From Zobellia roscoffensis (GTDB lineage: Bacteria > Bacteroidota > Bacteroidia > Flavobacteriales > Flavobacteriaceae): 64,000 nt of DNA. The stretch covers positions 432,504 to 496,503 of the forward strand of contig NZ_JADDXT010000002.1 in the NCBI RefSeq assembly GCF_015330165.1. The letters run 5' to 3'. Shown here piece after piece: positions 49,806 to 59,030 of the stretch (within the stretch, counting starts at the first letter, position 1; each line of letters starts with the position of its first letter). A program made the translations under genes and the position numbers. A model generated the notes under the pieces. That model was not told the origin of the DNA and searched no databases. It worked only from the letters and a program-made list of their open reading frames with translations.

Positions 49806-52305
49806 ACTTCTTCTTTTTATTGTAGGTATTACGTGTTTCCTAATCTCACACGACACCATAGCTCAAAGTGGTGACAAGATTGATTTGTCAATTTTCTTAC
49901 AGCAGTTAGAACAGGAATTCAATATAAAATTTTCTTATGCGGATAATGAAATTTATGACCTTGAAATCCATATTCCCAAGAAAGACTTATTAGTAGATAT
50001 TCTTAATGATATTAAGTATCAAACGCAAGTTGAGATAGAAAAACTCAACGAACGTTATTATACGCTTACCAAAAGCAACTTCGTATCCATCTGCGCTACA
50101 GTTCTGGACAACTTTAAAATGAATACACTTTACGGTGCCAGCGTAAAGGTTCTTGGAACCAATATTTCTACAATTCTAGATGATAGCGGTACATTTACAC
50201 TGTACAACATCCCTAGAAATTCCTCACTCCAAATTAAACACCTTGGTTATAAGACCTTATTTGTAAGTGCTGACGATTTAATAGTAAAAGAGCCCTGCAG
50301 TACACTCTTATTGGCTCAATTTTACCAGCAATTAGACGAAGTGATCGTTTATGAATTCTTAACAAAAGGACTCGTTAAACAACTAGATGGGAGCCTACAA
50401 ATGAACAGTGAAGAATTTGGCATTCTACCGGGACTGATAGAACCGGACATTCTTCAAACCGTTCAGGCATTACCCGGAATTGAAAGTACGGACGAAACTG
50501 TATCCAACATTAATATTCGCGGGGGCAGCAATGACCAAAATCTGATCTTGTGGGATGGTATAAAAATGTACCAATCCGGACACTTTTTTGGATTGATTTC
50601 TGCTTTTAACCCCTACTTAACAGACAAGGTTACGCTCATAAAAAATGGAACTGCAAGCGAATATGGCGATGGGGTTAGCGGCATCATAGATATGCACACT
50701 AAAGATGACATAGCAGATACCTTTTTTGCCGGAGCAGGATTCAACCTTATTGGTGGCGATGTTTACGGACACCTTCCGGTAAATGAAAAGCTAGCGGTAC
50801 AGTTTTCCGCCAGGCGCTCTCTTACGGACTTAATAGATACGCCAACCTACGATAAGTTCTTTACTCGTGTTTTTGACGATAGCCAAGTGGCACAAGAAGG
50901 TAATTTCTATTTCTACGATTTTACAGGGAAGCTACTATATGACATCAACGAAAAACAAAAACTTCGTTTTAGCTTTATCAACATTAATAATTTGCTGGAT
51001 TATACAGAGCGAAATATAGGTGATGACACTGAAATTCAGAGTGCTTTAAACCAAAAAAACCTTTCTTTTGGAACAAGTTTAAAGAGTGATTGGACTAAAA
51101 AATTCAACACTTTTTTAAATCTTTACCACACACGCTACAAACTTGATGCTCGTAATATTTCCGGTAATGCAGAGCAGATTCTTTTTCAGAATAACGAGGT
51201 TCAAGAAACAGCCCTAAAACTAAACACCAATTATGTACCTAATGAAAATTTAACCTGGCTTAATGGCTATCAATTTACGGATACGGGTATTGCCAATGAA
51301 ACATCGGTAACACAGCCTCCTTTTGAGAGCAACGCACGGAATGTAATTAAAAGTCACGCTCTTTTTTCAGAACTTACCTTTACTTCTACGGATAAAAAAG
51401 TATTTGCCAGAGGTGGGTTACGACTGAATTATTTGGAGAACCCGGGTACATTTAAAGAATACATTTTAGAACCTAGGCTAAGTTTTAATTATGCTTTTAC
51501 CAGACACCTAAAAGTTCAGGCGTTAGGGGAATTTAAAAGTCAGGCCACCAATCAAATTATCGATTTAGAGCAAAATTTTTTAGGTATAGAAAAGAGAAGG
51601 TGGATTGTTTCCGATGGCGACAAATTGCCCATTACCAAAAGTAAACAGGGGTCCATAGGTATCAATTACGACCATCAAAATTTTTATGTTGGCGTCGAAG
51701 CCTTTTACAAAGAAGTAGACGGTATTAGTACTTCTACCCAAGGTTTTCAGAACCAAAATCAGTTTAACGGAGAAATAGGAAAGTATGATGTAAAGGGCGT
51801 TGAATTCCTAATCAATAAAAAAACAGATAACTACAGTGTATGGGCCAGCTACACCTACAATTTCAATACTTATAATTTTTCTGAAGTCGTTCCCCCAGAT
51901 TTTCCGAATAATTTAGACATTAGACATGCGGCAACATTTGCCGGCACTTACACCTTAGAAAATTTTAAATTTGGTATCGGCTTAAATTATCGTACCGGTA
52001 AACCCTATACGGAACCTGATGTAGAAGAACCTATTAACTCTACTTTCTTCCCAAACAGAATTAATTACCAAGAACCCAATAGCAGCAGACTACCCGAATA
52101 TTTACGTACTGATGTTTCCGCTATTTACAATTTTAATATCACCAAAAAACTTAAGGCTTCCGCAGGTGTTTCCGTTTTAAACTTTACAAGTCGAAAAAAT
52201 ATACTAAACTCTTATTATCAGTTTAATGACGAAGGTCAAATCGAAAAAGTAGAGACTTTTTCTCTAGGTCTCACTCCCAATATGAATTTTAGGGTTAGAT
52301 TTTAA
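49786..52305 (+). CDS. TonB-dependent receptor with STN signalling domain
   Basis: About 839 residues. Signal peptide (1-26, ending HDTIAQ), an STN domain (about 30-85, LQQLEQEFNIKFSYADNEI) that contacts FecR, a CarboxypepD_reg-like domain (YGASVKVLGTNISTILDDSGTFTL), the plug (DILQTVQALPGIESTDETVSNINIRGG), and a 22-strand barrel ending SLGLTPNMNFRVRF, with a terminal aromatic residue. No SusD gene follows, so it is not a classical polysaccharide-utilisation pair; a siderophore, metal complex or small ligand is more likely. Start chosen for the signal peptide. Confidence 0.9.
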   Translation: MSIRIRKLLLFIVGITCFLISHDTIAQSGDKIDLSIFLQQLEQEFNIKFSYADNEIYDLEIHIPKKDLLVDILNDIKYQTQVEIEKLNERYYTLTKSNFVSICATVLDNFKMNTLYGASVKVLGTNISTILDDSGTFTLYNIPRNSSLQIKHLGYKTLFVSADDLIVKEPCSTLLLAQFYQQLDEVIVYEFLTKGLVKQLDGSLQMNSEEFGILPGLIEPDILQTVQALPGIESTDETVSNINIRGGSNDQNLILWDGIKMYQSGHFFGLISAFNPYLTDKVTLIKNGTASEYGDGVSGIIDMHTKDDIADTFFAGAGFNLIGGDVYGHLPVNEKLAVQFSARRSLTDLIDTPTYDKFFTRVFDDSQVAQEGNFYFYDFTGKLLYDINEKQKLRFSFININNLLDYTERNIGDDTEIQSALNQKNLSFGTSLKSDWTKKFNTFLNLYHTRYKLDARNISGNAEQILFQNNEVQETALKLNTNYVPNENLTWLNGYQFTDTGIANETSVTQPPFESNARNVIKSHALFSELTFTSTDKKVFARGGLRLNYLENPGTFKEYILEPRLSFNYAFTRHLKVQALGEFKSQATNQIIDLEQNFLGIEKRRWIVSDGDKLPITKSKQGSIGINYDHQNFYVGVEAFYKEVDGISTSTQGFQNQNQFNGEIGKYDVKGVEFLINKKTDNYSVWASYTYNFNTYNFSEVVPPDFPNNLDIRHAATFAGTYTLENFKFGIGLNYRTGKPYTEPDVEEPINSTFFPNRINYQEPNSSRLPEYLRTDVSAIYNFNITKKLKASAGVSVLNFTSRKNILNSYYQFNDEGQIEKVETFSLGLTPNMNFRVRF

Positions 52306-52391
52306 AGTAAATACTAGAAGGCATCCCCAAAAATTATAATTAATTTTAACGGACACTTTATTCCTTTTTCATCTTTTAAGCTCCCTTTAAC

Positions 52392-53381
52392 ATGCCCACA
52401 CTAGAAGACATTCAAAAAGCTAGAAAACGTATTGGCGGTTATGTACATAAGACTCCTATTCTGACCTCATCACTTCTAAACGATTGGTTAGGTCACGAGA
52501 TTTATTTCAAAGCGGAATGTCTTCAAAAAATAGGTGCTTTTAAAGCAAGAGGCGCATGCAATACATTGGCCTGGCTCATAGAAAATAATGACCGCCCTAA
52601 TCATGTAATTGCCAATAGCTCAGGAAACCACTCACAAGCCGTGGCGTGGGCTGCCAAGCAATTCAATATTCCGGCTACTATTTACATGCCTGCTTATTCG
52701 TCTAAAATAAAAATTCAAGCTACCCAATCTTATGGTGCTAAAGTAGAGCTTTGTGAAGACCGAAATATTGCTGATGCACGGGTTCTTGCAGCGTCTAAAG
52801 AAGAAGGAGTTTATTGGGTACCACCATTCAATCATCATCAAGTTATTGCCGGACAAGGTACTGCAATCTGTGAAGCATTAGAGCAAGTATCTGACATAGA
52901 CGCTGTATTTGCCCCTTGTGGTGGTGGTGGATTGTTATCGGGTACGGTTATCGCTACCAATGCAATATCACCCAAAACTCAAGTTATCGGTGTTGAACCT
53001 TTGAATGCCAACGACGCGGCAGAATCATTGCGAACAAACAAAATTCAAAGGTTAACCTCAACTCCAGATACGCTAGCAGATGGCGCTATGACTATGGCTG
53101 TTGGCGATATAACTTTTGAATATTTGAAAAGACTAGATGCCATGTACGAGGTTGAGGAATCAAAATTAATTTATTGGACACAGTGGCTCACGCATTTATT
53201 AAAATTACATGTTGAACCCACCAGTGCAATGGCTATGGAAGGTGTTGTACAATGGTTAAAACATAGTACTACCAAAAAACGAGTTATAGTACTATTATCT
53301 GGAGGGAACATCGATCATACCAATCAAAATAAAATTTGGAATACGAATCACTTAGATTCCAGACCAAGTATTAAACCATAA
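52392..53381 (+). CDS. PLP-dependent threonine/serine dehydratase-like enzyme
   Basis: A 329-residue fold-type II PLP enzyme. The PLP Lys is in QKIGAFKARGACN, the phosphate loop in SSGNHSQAVAWAA, and the GGGGLLSG loop binds the cofactor phosphate. VIVLLSGGNID is the C-terminal motif. These enzymes deaminate threonine or serine to 2-oxoacids, or racemise serine; catabolic and biosynthetic versions cannot be separated here because the ACT regulatory domain is absent, which favours the catabolic or racemase type. Confidence 0.88.
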   Translation: MPTLEDIQKARKRIGGYVHKTPILTSSLLNDWLGHEIYFKAECLQKIGAFKARGACNTLAWLIENNDRPNHVIANSSGNHSQAVAWAAKQFNIPATIYMPAYSSKIKIQATQSYGAKVELCEDRNIADARVLAASKEEGVYWVPPFNHHQVIAGQGTAICEALEQVSDIDAVFAPCGGGGLLSGTVIATNAISPKTQVIGVEPLNANDAAESLRTNKIQRLTSTPDTLADGAMTMAVGDITFEYLKRLDAMYEVEESKLIYWTQWLTHLLKLHVEPTSAMAMEGVVQWLKHSTTKKRVIVLLSGGNIDHTNQNKIWNTNHLDSRPSIKP

Positions 53382-53391
53382 TCTCAAAAAA

Positions 53392-54258
53392 TCATGATTC
53401 AACAGCTAACTCTCCGGAAAATTGTTTAGGAATAATTTGAAAATCAAAGCCTAGCATTTTTTGAATAATTCCATATAGTTCTGGAAAATCAGCTAAGAAC
53501 TTTTGAGGAGTTTCTGCATAATTTTCTACAGCAACAGAAAAAAATTCTTGAAGATTGGTCATTCCGTATTCTCTAAAATAATTAGAATCTGCCAATTTTT
53601 GAGCATAACCCTCTCTAAGAAAAAGTTCCTTTATTTTTTTGAGTCCTACTCTAAACTTACGCGATTCCCAAGAACTCTTGCGAATCATCTGAAAACTAAG
53701 AGCATGGGCAAATTCATGTAGCGCTAAGTTTAAATTATCATCAGAAATTCGGAACCCTTCCCAAATAGTATCCGCGGAAAAAATAGCAGTTTTAAAACCA
53801 GGGTTGTATTCCCCCAAATGATGTCTTCGGTTGATTCGTGAATAATACTTTGACGGGTAAACGATTATTCGTAACAGCGACTGCCGCATTTTATAATCTT
53901 TCAAACCTAATGTCATCAATATTGCAGAAGCACTTAAAAGTAATTTCAGCTCCTCTTTTTTATCTACCTGCCCGTAGAAAATAAACTTTTTTCTACTTCT
54001 GAACCACATAATACGCTTATCACACTTCTCTCGTAATGAAATGGGTAGCTCAGAATAAATCGCAAAATTATCTACTAGTAGCTGCTTATCTTTAGCAGAA
54101 AGAGGCTTTGTTCTCACAAAGGGATTTAGAGCATAATGGCCAATGATATAATATACCATGTACAGCGTCTGAATACACAGAAGGGCTACAGCCAAAATTT
54201 TTAAATTATACTCTGTAAACATATGGTTTACAACTCTAAATATGAATTTAAATTGCAC
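53392..54258 (-). CDS. MtfA-like zinc-dependent peptidase
   Basis: A 288-residue protein with one N-terminal membrane helix (about 18-40). The zinc motif is LALHEFAHAL (His181, Glu182, His185), and a later TNLQEFFSVAVENYAETPQKF supplies the third ligand, Glu in the EFFSVAVE segment. This is the MtfA/Mlc titration factor family. A second ATG at 54222 would still include the helix and may be the true start. It is separated from argS by only 14 bp and on the same strand. Confidence 0.85.
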   Translation of the reverse strand: MQFKFIFRVVNHMFTEYNLKILAVALLCIQTLYMVYYIIGHYALNPFVRTKPLSAKDKQLLVDNFAIYSELPISLREKCDKRIMWFRSRKKFIFYGQVDKKEELKLLLSASAILMTLGLKDYKMRQSLLRIIVYPSKYYSRINRRHHLGEYNPGFKTAIFSADTIWEGFRISDDNLNLALHEFAHALSFQMIRKSSWESRKFRVGLKKIKELFLREGYAQKLADSNYFREYGMTNLQEFFSVAVENYAETPQKFLADFPELYGIIQKMLGFDFQIIPKQFSGELAVES

Positions 54259-54272
54259 AGGCGAACGCCTGA

Positions 54273-56057
54273 TTACATACGTTCTGGCACATCAATACCC
54301 AAAAGCCGGAATGCTGACGCAACCACTTCACTAACTTTCTGAGAAAGTTGCACACGTAACACCTTTTTGTTCGTATCGGTTTCACCCAAAATAGAAACTT
54401 GCTGATAGAACGAATTAAACTCCTTTACCAAATCATAGGTATAATTGGCAATCAAAGCTGGACTATAATTTTCTGCGGCCAGCTGAATCACTTCCGGGTA
54501 CAATTGCAGTTGTTTGATAAGCTCCTTTTCTTTGATATGCAAGCCATTAATAGCACTGACATCTACCTTAGAAGTCGTATCAAAATCAGCCTTTCTTAAG
54601 ATAGATTGAATACGTGCGTAAGTGTATTGAATAAACGGACCTGTGTTTCCTTGAAAATCGACAGATTCTTCTGGGTCAAAGAGAATACGTTTTTTAGGAT
54701 CTACTTTTAGAATGTAATATTTGAGAGCTCCGAGGCCAATCAACTTATAAAGTACATTTTTCTCATCGGCAGAATACCCTTCAAGCTTGCCCAATTCTTC
54801 AGATATTTGAGCAGCAGTACTCGTCATATCGTTCATTAAATCATCAGCATCTACAACCGTACCTTCCCTACTCTTCATTTTACCGCTTGGCAAATCTACC
54901 ATACCGTAACTCAAATGATGTAGGTTTTCAGACCAAGAGAAGCCTAGTTTTTTCAATATTAAGAACAATACTTTAAAATGGTAATCTTGCTCGTTACCCA
55001 CAGTATATACCATACCACCAACATCGGGGTAATCTTTTACCCTTTGTATGGCCGTACCAATATCTTGGGTCATATAAACAGCTGTACCATCTGACCTGAG
55101 TACTATTTTTTCATCAAGACCATCATCGGTAAGGTCTATCCAAACACTACCATCTTCTTTTTTATAAAATATGCCTTTTTCAAGTCCACCGGCCACTACA
55201 TCTTTACCTAATAAGTAAGTATCACTTTCATAGTATAAGGTATCAAAATCTACACCCAGGTTTTTATAGGTAACATCAAAACCCTTGTATACCCAGCCGT
55301 TCATTTCTTTCCAAAGTGAAACAACCTCTTCATCACCCGCTTCCCATTTTTGAAGCATTTCTTGAGCTTCCAACAGAATAGGCGCTTCTTTTTCTGCTAC
55401 CTTTTTATCGGTTCCCGCTGCAACCTTTTCGGCTATTTCGGCCTTGTAGGCTTTATCAAAAGCAACATAGTAGTTACCTACCAATTTATCACCTTTTAAC
55501 CCGGTGCTCCCCGGTGTCTCCCCATTTCCAAAACGTTGCCAAGCCAACATACTTTTACAAATATGAATACCTCGATCGTTTATAATTTGAGTCTTATACA
55601 CCTTCTTGCCCGAAGCTTTTAAAATCTCGGCAACCGAATATCCTAAGAGGTTATTTCTAATATGCCCTAAATGCAATGGCTTATTGGTGTTAGGTGAAGA
55701 ATACTCTACCATAATAGCATCTGTTTCCTTTTGAGAAACATAACCATAGCTTTCATTATCTTTTATCCCATTAAAGAAATCAAGATAAAAAGCATCACCC
55801 ACCACTAAATTCAAAAACCCCTTAATTACATTAAAACCAGTAACCTCAGCTACTTCTTTTTCCAGATACGCACCTATTTTCTCACCTATTTGAACAGGGT
55901 TTCCTTTTACGAAACGAAGCATAGGAAATACCACAATAGTTACATCACCTTCAAAATCTTTTCGGGTAGGTTGAAATTCCACCGATGGAAGATCTATTTC
56001 AAAAATAGCCGCTACCGCCTCTTTAACCTTGGTTTCTAAAATTGCTTGAATACTCAT
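54273..56057 (-). CDS. argS: Arginine--tRNA ligase
   Basis: About 594 residues from the ATG at 56057; an upstream TTG at 56081 is unlikely. A class I synthetase that charges tRNA-Arg. The HIGH motif is HLGHIRNNLLG (preceded by EYSSPNTNKPL), and KMKSREGTVV is the KMSKS-equivalent near residue 380. The N-terminal Add-1 domain and the C-terminal DALR anticodon-binding domain are present. Length is normal for bacteria. Confidence 0.95.
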   Translation of the reverse strand: MSIQAILETKVKEAVAAIFEIDLPSVEFQPTRKDFEGDVTIVVFPMLRFVKGNPVQIGEKIGAYLEKEVAEVTGFNVIKGFLNLVVGDAFYLDFFNGIKDNESYGYVSQKETDAIMVEYSSPNTNKPLHLGHIRNNLLGYSVAEILKASGKKVYKTQIINDRGIHICKSMLAWQRFGNGETPGSTGLKGDKLVGNYYVAFDKAYKAEIAEKVAAGTDKKVAEKEAPILLEAQEMLQKWEAGDEEVVSLWKEMNGWVYKGFDVTYKNLGVDFDTLYYESDTYLLGKDVVAGGLEKGIFYKKEDGSVWIDLTDDGLDEKIVLRSDGTAVYMTQDIGTAIQRVKDYPDVGGMVYTVGNEQDYHFKVLFLILKKLGFSWSENLHHLSYGMVDLPSGKMKSREGTVVDADDLMNDMTSTAAQISEELGKLEGYSADEKNVLYKLIGLGALKYYILKVDPKKRILFDPEESVDFQGNTGPFIQYTYARIQSILRKADFDTTSKVDVSAINGLHIKEKELIKQLQLYPEVIQLAAENYSPALIANYTYDLVKEFNSFYQQVSILGETDTNKKVLRVQLSQKVSEVVASAFRLLGIDVPERM

Positions 56058-56194
56058 ATAATCTATCGTTTCAGGCTGCAAAACTAATCATTTTTTACGC
56101 TTTTACCCTAAGACTGGGTGTATTGGCTTCCGTTTTCTTTAACTTTATAAAAATGACACCTTATGTTGCCAGTTAATTTCTAAAGAGACCCCGC

Positions 56195-56620
56195 ATGCTT
56201 TTAAACGTATCGTATACAGACAAACAGGTTACCAGAAAAATAGACGAAGCGGTAGGTAAGCCCTTTAAGCTCAAGGAACGTTGGGATATGGGCGGCATTG
56301 GTTCGCCCAGACTATTTATAACCGAAACCAGCGTTGAAATCAGAAATTTGTTGATTCTAGATAACAATCGGGACCAGTGTAATATAGAGTTGCGCCCAAA
56401 AGGAATCATAGTTCGCTTCAGGTCGTTATTGGAAACTTTTGCTTTGGTCATTCCATTTTACAAACTCATGTTATACAAAGGTGATATTGGAATCTATTCC
56501 ATTTATCGCGACCACTATTTTATTAAAGTTAAAGCTGATACTAAAGCCATTCAGAAATTCTTTATTAAAATTCAAAATTACAAAGCCGACAATTCACCAA
56601 CTTCAATCGAAGACCTATAA
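56195..56620 (+). CDS. Hypothetical protein, possible PH-like fold
   Basis: A 141-residue soluble protein without a signal or membrane helix. It has alternating short strands (CNIELRPKGIIVRFRSLLE, LVIPFYKLMLYKGDIGIYSIY, DHYFIKVKADTKAIQKFFIKI) and a C-terminal helix, a layout reminiscent of bacterial PH-like domains. No family is recognised. It precedes the NmrA/DUF2867 gene by 13 bp and is probably the first gene of that operon. Confidence 0.6.
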   Translation: MLLNVSYTDKQVTRKIDEAVGKPFKLKERWDMGGIGSPRLFITETSVEIRNLLILDNNRDQCNIELRPKGIIVRFRSLLETFALVIPFYKLMLYKGDIGIYSIYRDHYFIKVKADTKAIQKFFIKIQNYKADNSPTSIEDL

Positions 56621-56633
56621 TACATAGCAGCCC

Positions 56634-58061
56634 ATGAAAATACTCTTAACAGGTGCCAATGGCTATATTGGTATGCGATTGTTACCGCAATTACTGGACA
56701 TGGGCCATGAAGTGGTGTGCACCGTTCGTGATGAAGCTCGGTTTTCTATTGAGAAAGAAATGCGTGCGCAGATTGAGGTTCTAGAAGTCGATTTCCTAAA
56801 GGAGGTTGAACCTTTTAAAATTCCGAAGGATATTGATGCCGCCTATTTTCTAATACACTCCATGAGTTCATCTACGCAAGATTTTGATGCCATGGAAGCC
56901 AAAACTGCGGAAAACTTCAATGCTTACCTCAGCGAAACCCAAGTTAAACAAGTTATTTATCTCAGTGGAATCGTAAACGAAGAGAACCTATCCAAACACC
57001 TTTGGTCTAGAAAGAATGTAGAGCGCATACTTTATGAAGGCTCTTTTGAACTAACCGTTTTACGGGCCGGTATTATAGTGGGCTCAGGAAGTTCATCATT
57101 TGAAATTATACGTGACCTCTGCGAAAAATTGCCGGTTATGATTACACCTAAATGGGTATTGACCAAAACACAGCCCATTGCCATTAGAGATATCCTAACT
57201 TTTTTGACCGGTGTTCTGGGCAATGAAAAAACCTATAATGGTTCTTTTGATATTGCCGGACCCGATGTCCTCACCTACAAACAGATGTTGGAGCAATATG
57301 CCGAAGTGCGAGGGTTTAAAAACTATATTATGACGGTTCCCGTAATGACCCCCAAACTATCTAGTTACTGGCTTTATTTTGTAACCTCTACCTCATATAA
57401 ATTGGCATTGAACCTTGTAGATAGTATGAAAATAGAGGTCATTGCCAGCAACAATCGGTTACAGGAAATTCTGAACATCAAACCACATAGCTACAAAGAG
57501 GCCATTGATTTAGCCTTTAAAAAAATAGAGCAAAATCTCGTGGTAAGCAGCTGGAAAGACAGCATGGTGAGCGGCCGCTTTAAAAAGAATTTGGAGAAAT
57601 ACATTCAGGTTCCAAAATATGGGGTTTTAAAAGATGAGAAAAAAGTAAAAGTGGACAACCCTGACCAGGTTTTAAAAAACATCTGGAAAATTGGTGGGGA
57701 AACGGGCTGGTATTATGGGAATTGGCTTTGGAAAATTCGTGGAATCATAGATAAATTTTCGGGTGGTGTAGGCCTGCGACGAGGACGTACGCATTCTGAC
57801 AAAATCTTTACCGGTGATTCTCTAGATTTTTGGCGTGTTCTTTTAGCGGATAAAAAAGCAAAGCGCCTTCTACTTTTTGCCGAAATGAAGTTGCCCGGCG
57901 AAGCTTGGCTAGAATTCAAAATTGATGAACACAATGTTTTACACCAGACTGCAACTTTTAGACCTAGGGGCTTAAAAGGGCGCTTGTATTGGTACAGTAT
58001 TGTGCCTTTTCATTACTTTATCTTTGGTGGTATGATACGTAATATTGCCAAAGCGAAATGA
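56634..58061 (+). CDS. NmrA-like SDR with C-terminal DUF2867
   Basis: A 475-residue fusion. An atypical/NmrA-type Rossmann domain (LLTGANGYIGMRLLPQLLDMGHEVVCTVRD, about 4-33; YLSGIV and LRAGIIVGSG in the middle) is followed by about 150 residues (WKIGGETGWYYGNWLWKIRG through WYSIVPFHYFIFGGMI) of the DUF2867 type. Such proteins are NAD(P)-binding but often lack dehydrogenase activity. The stop overlaps the next gene's ATG (ATGA), showing translational coupling. Confidence 0.8.
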   Translation: MKILLTGANGYIGMRLLPQLLDMGHEVVCTVRDEARFSIEKEMRAQIEVLEVDFLKEVEPFKIPKDIDAAYFLIHSMSSSTQDFDAMEAKTAENFNAYLSETQVKQVIYLSGIVNEENLSKHLWSRKNVERILYEGSFELTVLRAGIIVGSGSSSFEIIRDLCEKLPVMITPKWVLTKTQPIAIRDILTFLTGVLGNEKTYNGSFDIAGPDVLTYKQMLEQYAEVRGFKNYIMTVPVMTPKLSSYWLYFVTSTSYKLALNLVDSMKIEVIASNNRLQEILNIKPHSYKEAIDLAFKKIEQNLVVSSWKDSMVSGRFKKNLEKYIQVPKYGVLKDEKKVKVDNPDQVLKNIWKIGGETGWYYGNWLWKIRGIIDKFSGGVGLRRGRTHSDKIFTGDSLDFWRVLLADKKAKRLLLFAEMKLPGEAWLEFKIDEHNVLHQTATFRPRGLKGRLYWYSIVPFHYFIFGGMIRNIAKAK

Positions 58062-58978
58062 ACAAAAATCCATCGTTCTGCCATACAAAGCTTTTTTGCC
58101 TTTCCCTGTCCTTCCTAACATTATCATGGGGATACGCACAGAATGACAAACTGAAGAGCCTGGAAATTCCTAAAACTCCTCCACTAGGTTACGAATCCAT
58201 TTTAACCGCAGAACTTAACGATGCTTTAATGCCTGGGGCAGCTTATGAAGTTGGATTTTGGATTTTTGGCAAGCAATTGCAAGACGAGAGTTACTCCTAT
58301 CCAATTACTGTATTCCCTTCCAAGAGTGGTGATATATCAAATGATGGTATTTCGGATATTGTTGAGTCTGTTCAACCCTCACCTAAATTAGAAGTAAACC
58401 CACCACCAAACTATGCTACCCGTGGCCATTTTACTTTTATAGTTAGACCTGATAAGCCATATGATCATTTAACTATCGCCCTAAAAAACACAGATACAAA
58501 GGCATCACCCATCAACTTTAAAAAAGACATTAAGGTAATAGGTGTTTTTGCAAAACCACTTCCCACCCGGGCAATGGAAAAAGTTGTCCCTCCCAAAGAT
58601 GCAGGAACTATAATACCCGACACCCCAGTTAAGATTGCTGAACGCACATTAATAGACAGCTTTGAACGCTATTCCGTTTCAGAGAGTAACGTTCAATTAG
58701 GACTATACGACCACCGCAGAATAGATAATGATATTGTAACAGTTTACCTAAATGGTAAAATTGCCGTTGAGCAGGTTGCCTTAAAGCGAAAAAAACAGTT
58801 CTTTAAACTTAATCTACAACCGGGTGAAAATATCATAACCCTACATGCCGAGAACTTGGGTGATGTAGCTCCGAACACTTCCGCTATATTAATCAAAACG
58901 AAAACAGAAGAATTTATGGCGGTATTGGAGTCCGATTTAGGGCAAAGTTCTTATTTTACGCTCATCTATGAGAAGTAA
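58058..58978 (+). CDS. Hypothetical secreted protein
   Basis: A 306-residue exported protein. A signal peptide covers about residues 1-28 (cleavage near WGYAQ). The mature part is beta-rich with VQLGLYDHRRIDNDIVTVYLNGK, a segment resembling jellyroll or carbohydrate-binding proteins, and GENIITLHAENLGDVAPNTSAILIKT near the end. Not named. It begins inside the stop codon of the DUF2867 fusion and is 52 bp before a BCCT carrier. Confidence 0.65.
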   Translation: MNKNPSFCHTKLFCLSLSFLTLSWGYAQNDKLKSLEIPKTPPLGYESILTAELNDALMPGAAYEVGFWIFGKQLQDESYSYPITVFPSKSGDISNDGISDIVESVQPSPKLEVNPPPNYATRGHFTFIVRPDKPYDHLTIALKNTDTKASPINFKKDIKVIGVFAKPLPTRAMEKVVPPKDAGTIIPDTPVKIAERTLIDSFERYSVSESNVQLGLYDHRRIDNDIVTVYLNGKIAVEQVALKRKKQFFKLNLQPGENIITLHAENLGDVAPNTSAILIKTKTEEFMAVLESDLGQSSYFTLIYEK

Positions 58979-59030
58979 TGGATAGGTAATATACGAAACA
59001 CGACTAACACCCGAAACCGAATACCGGCCA

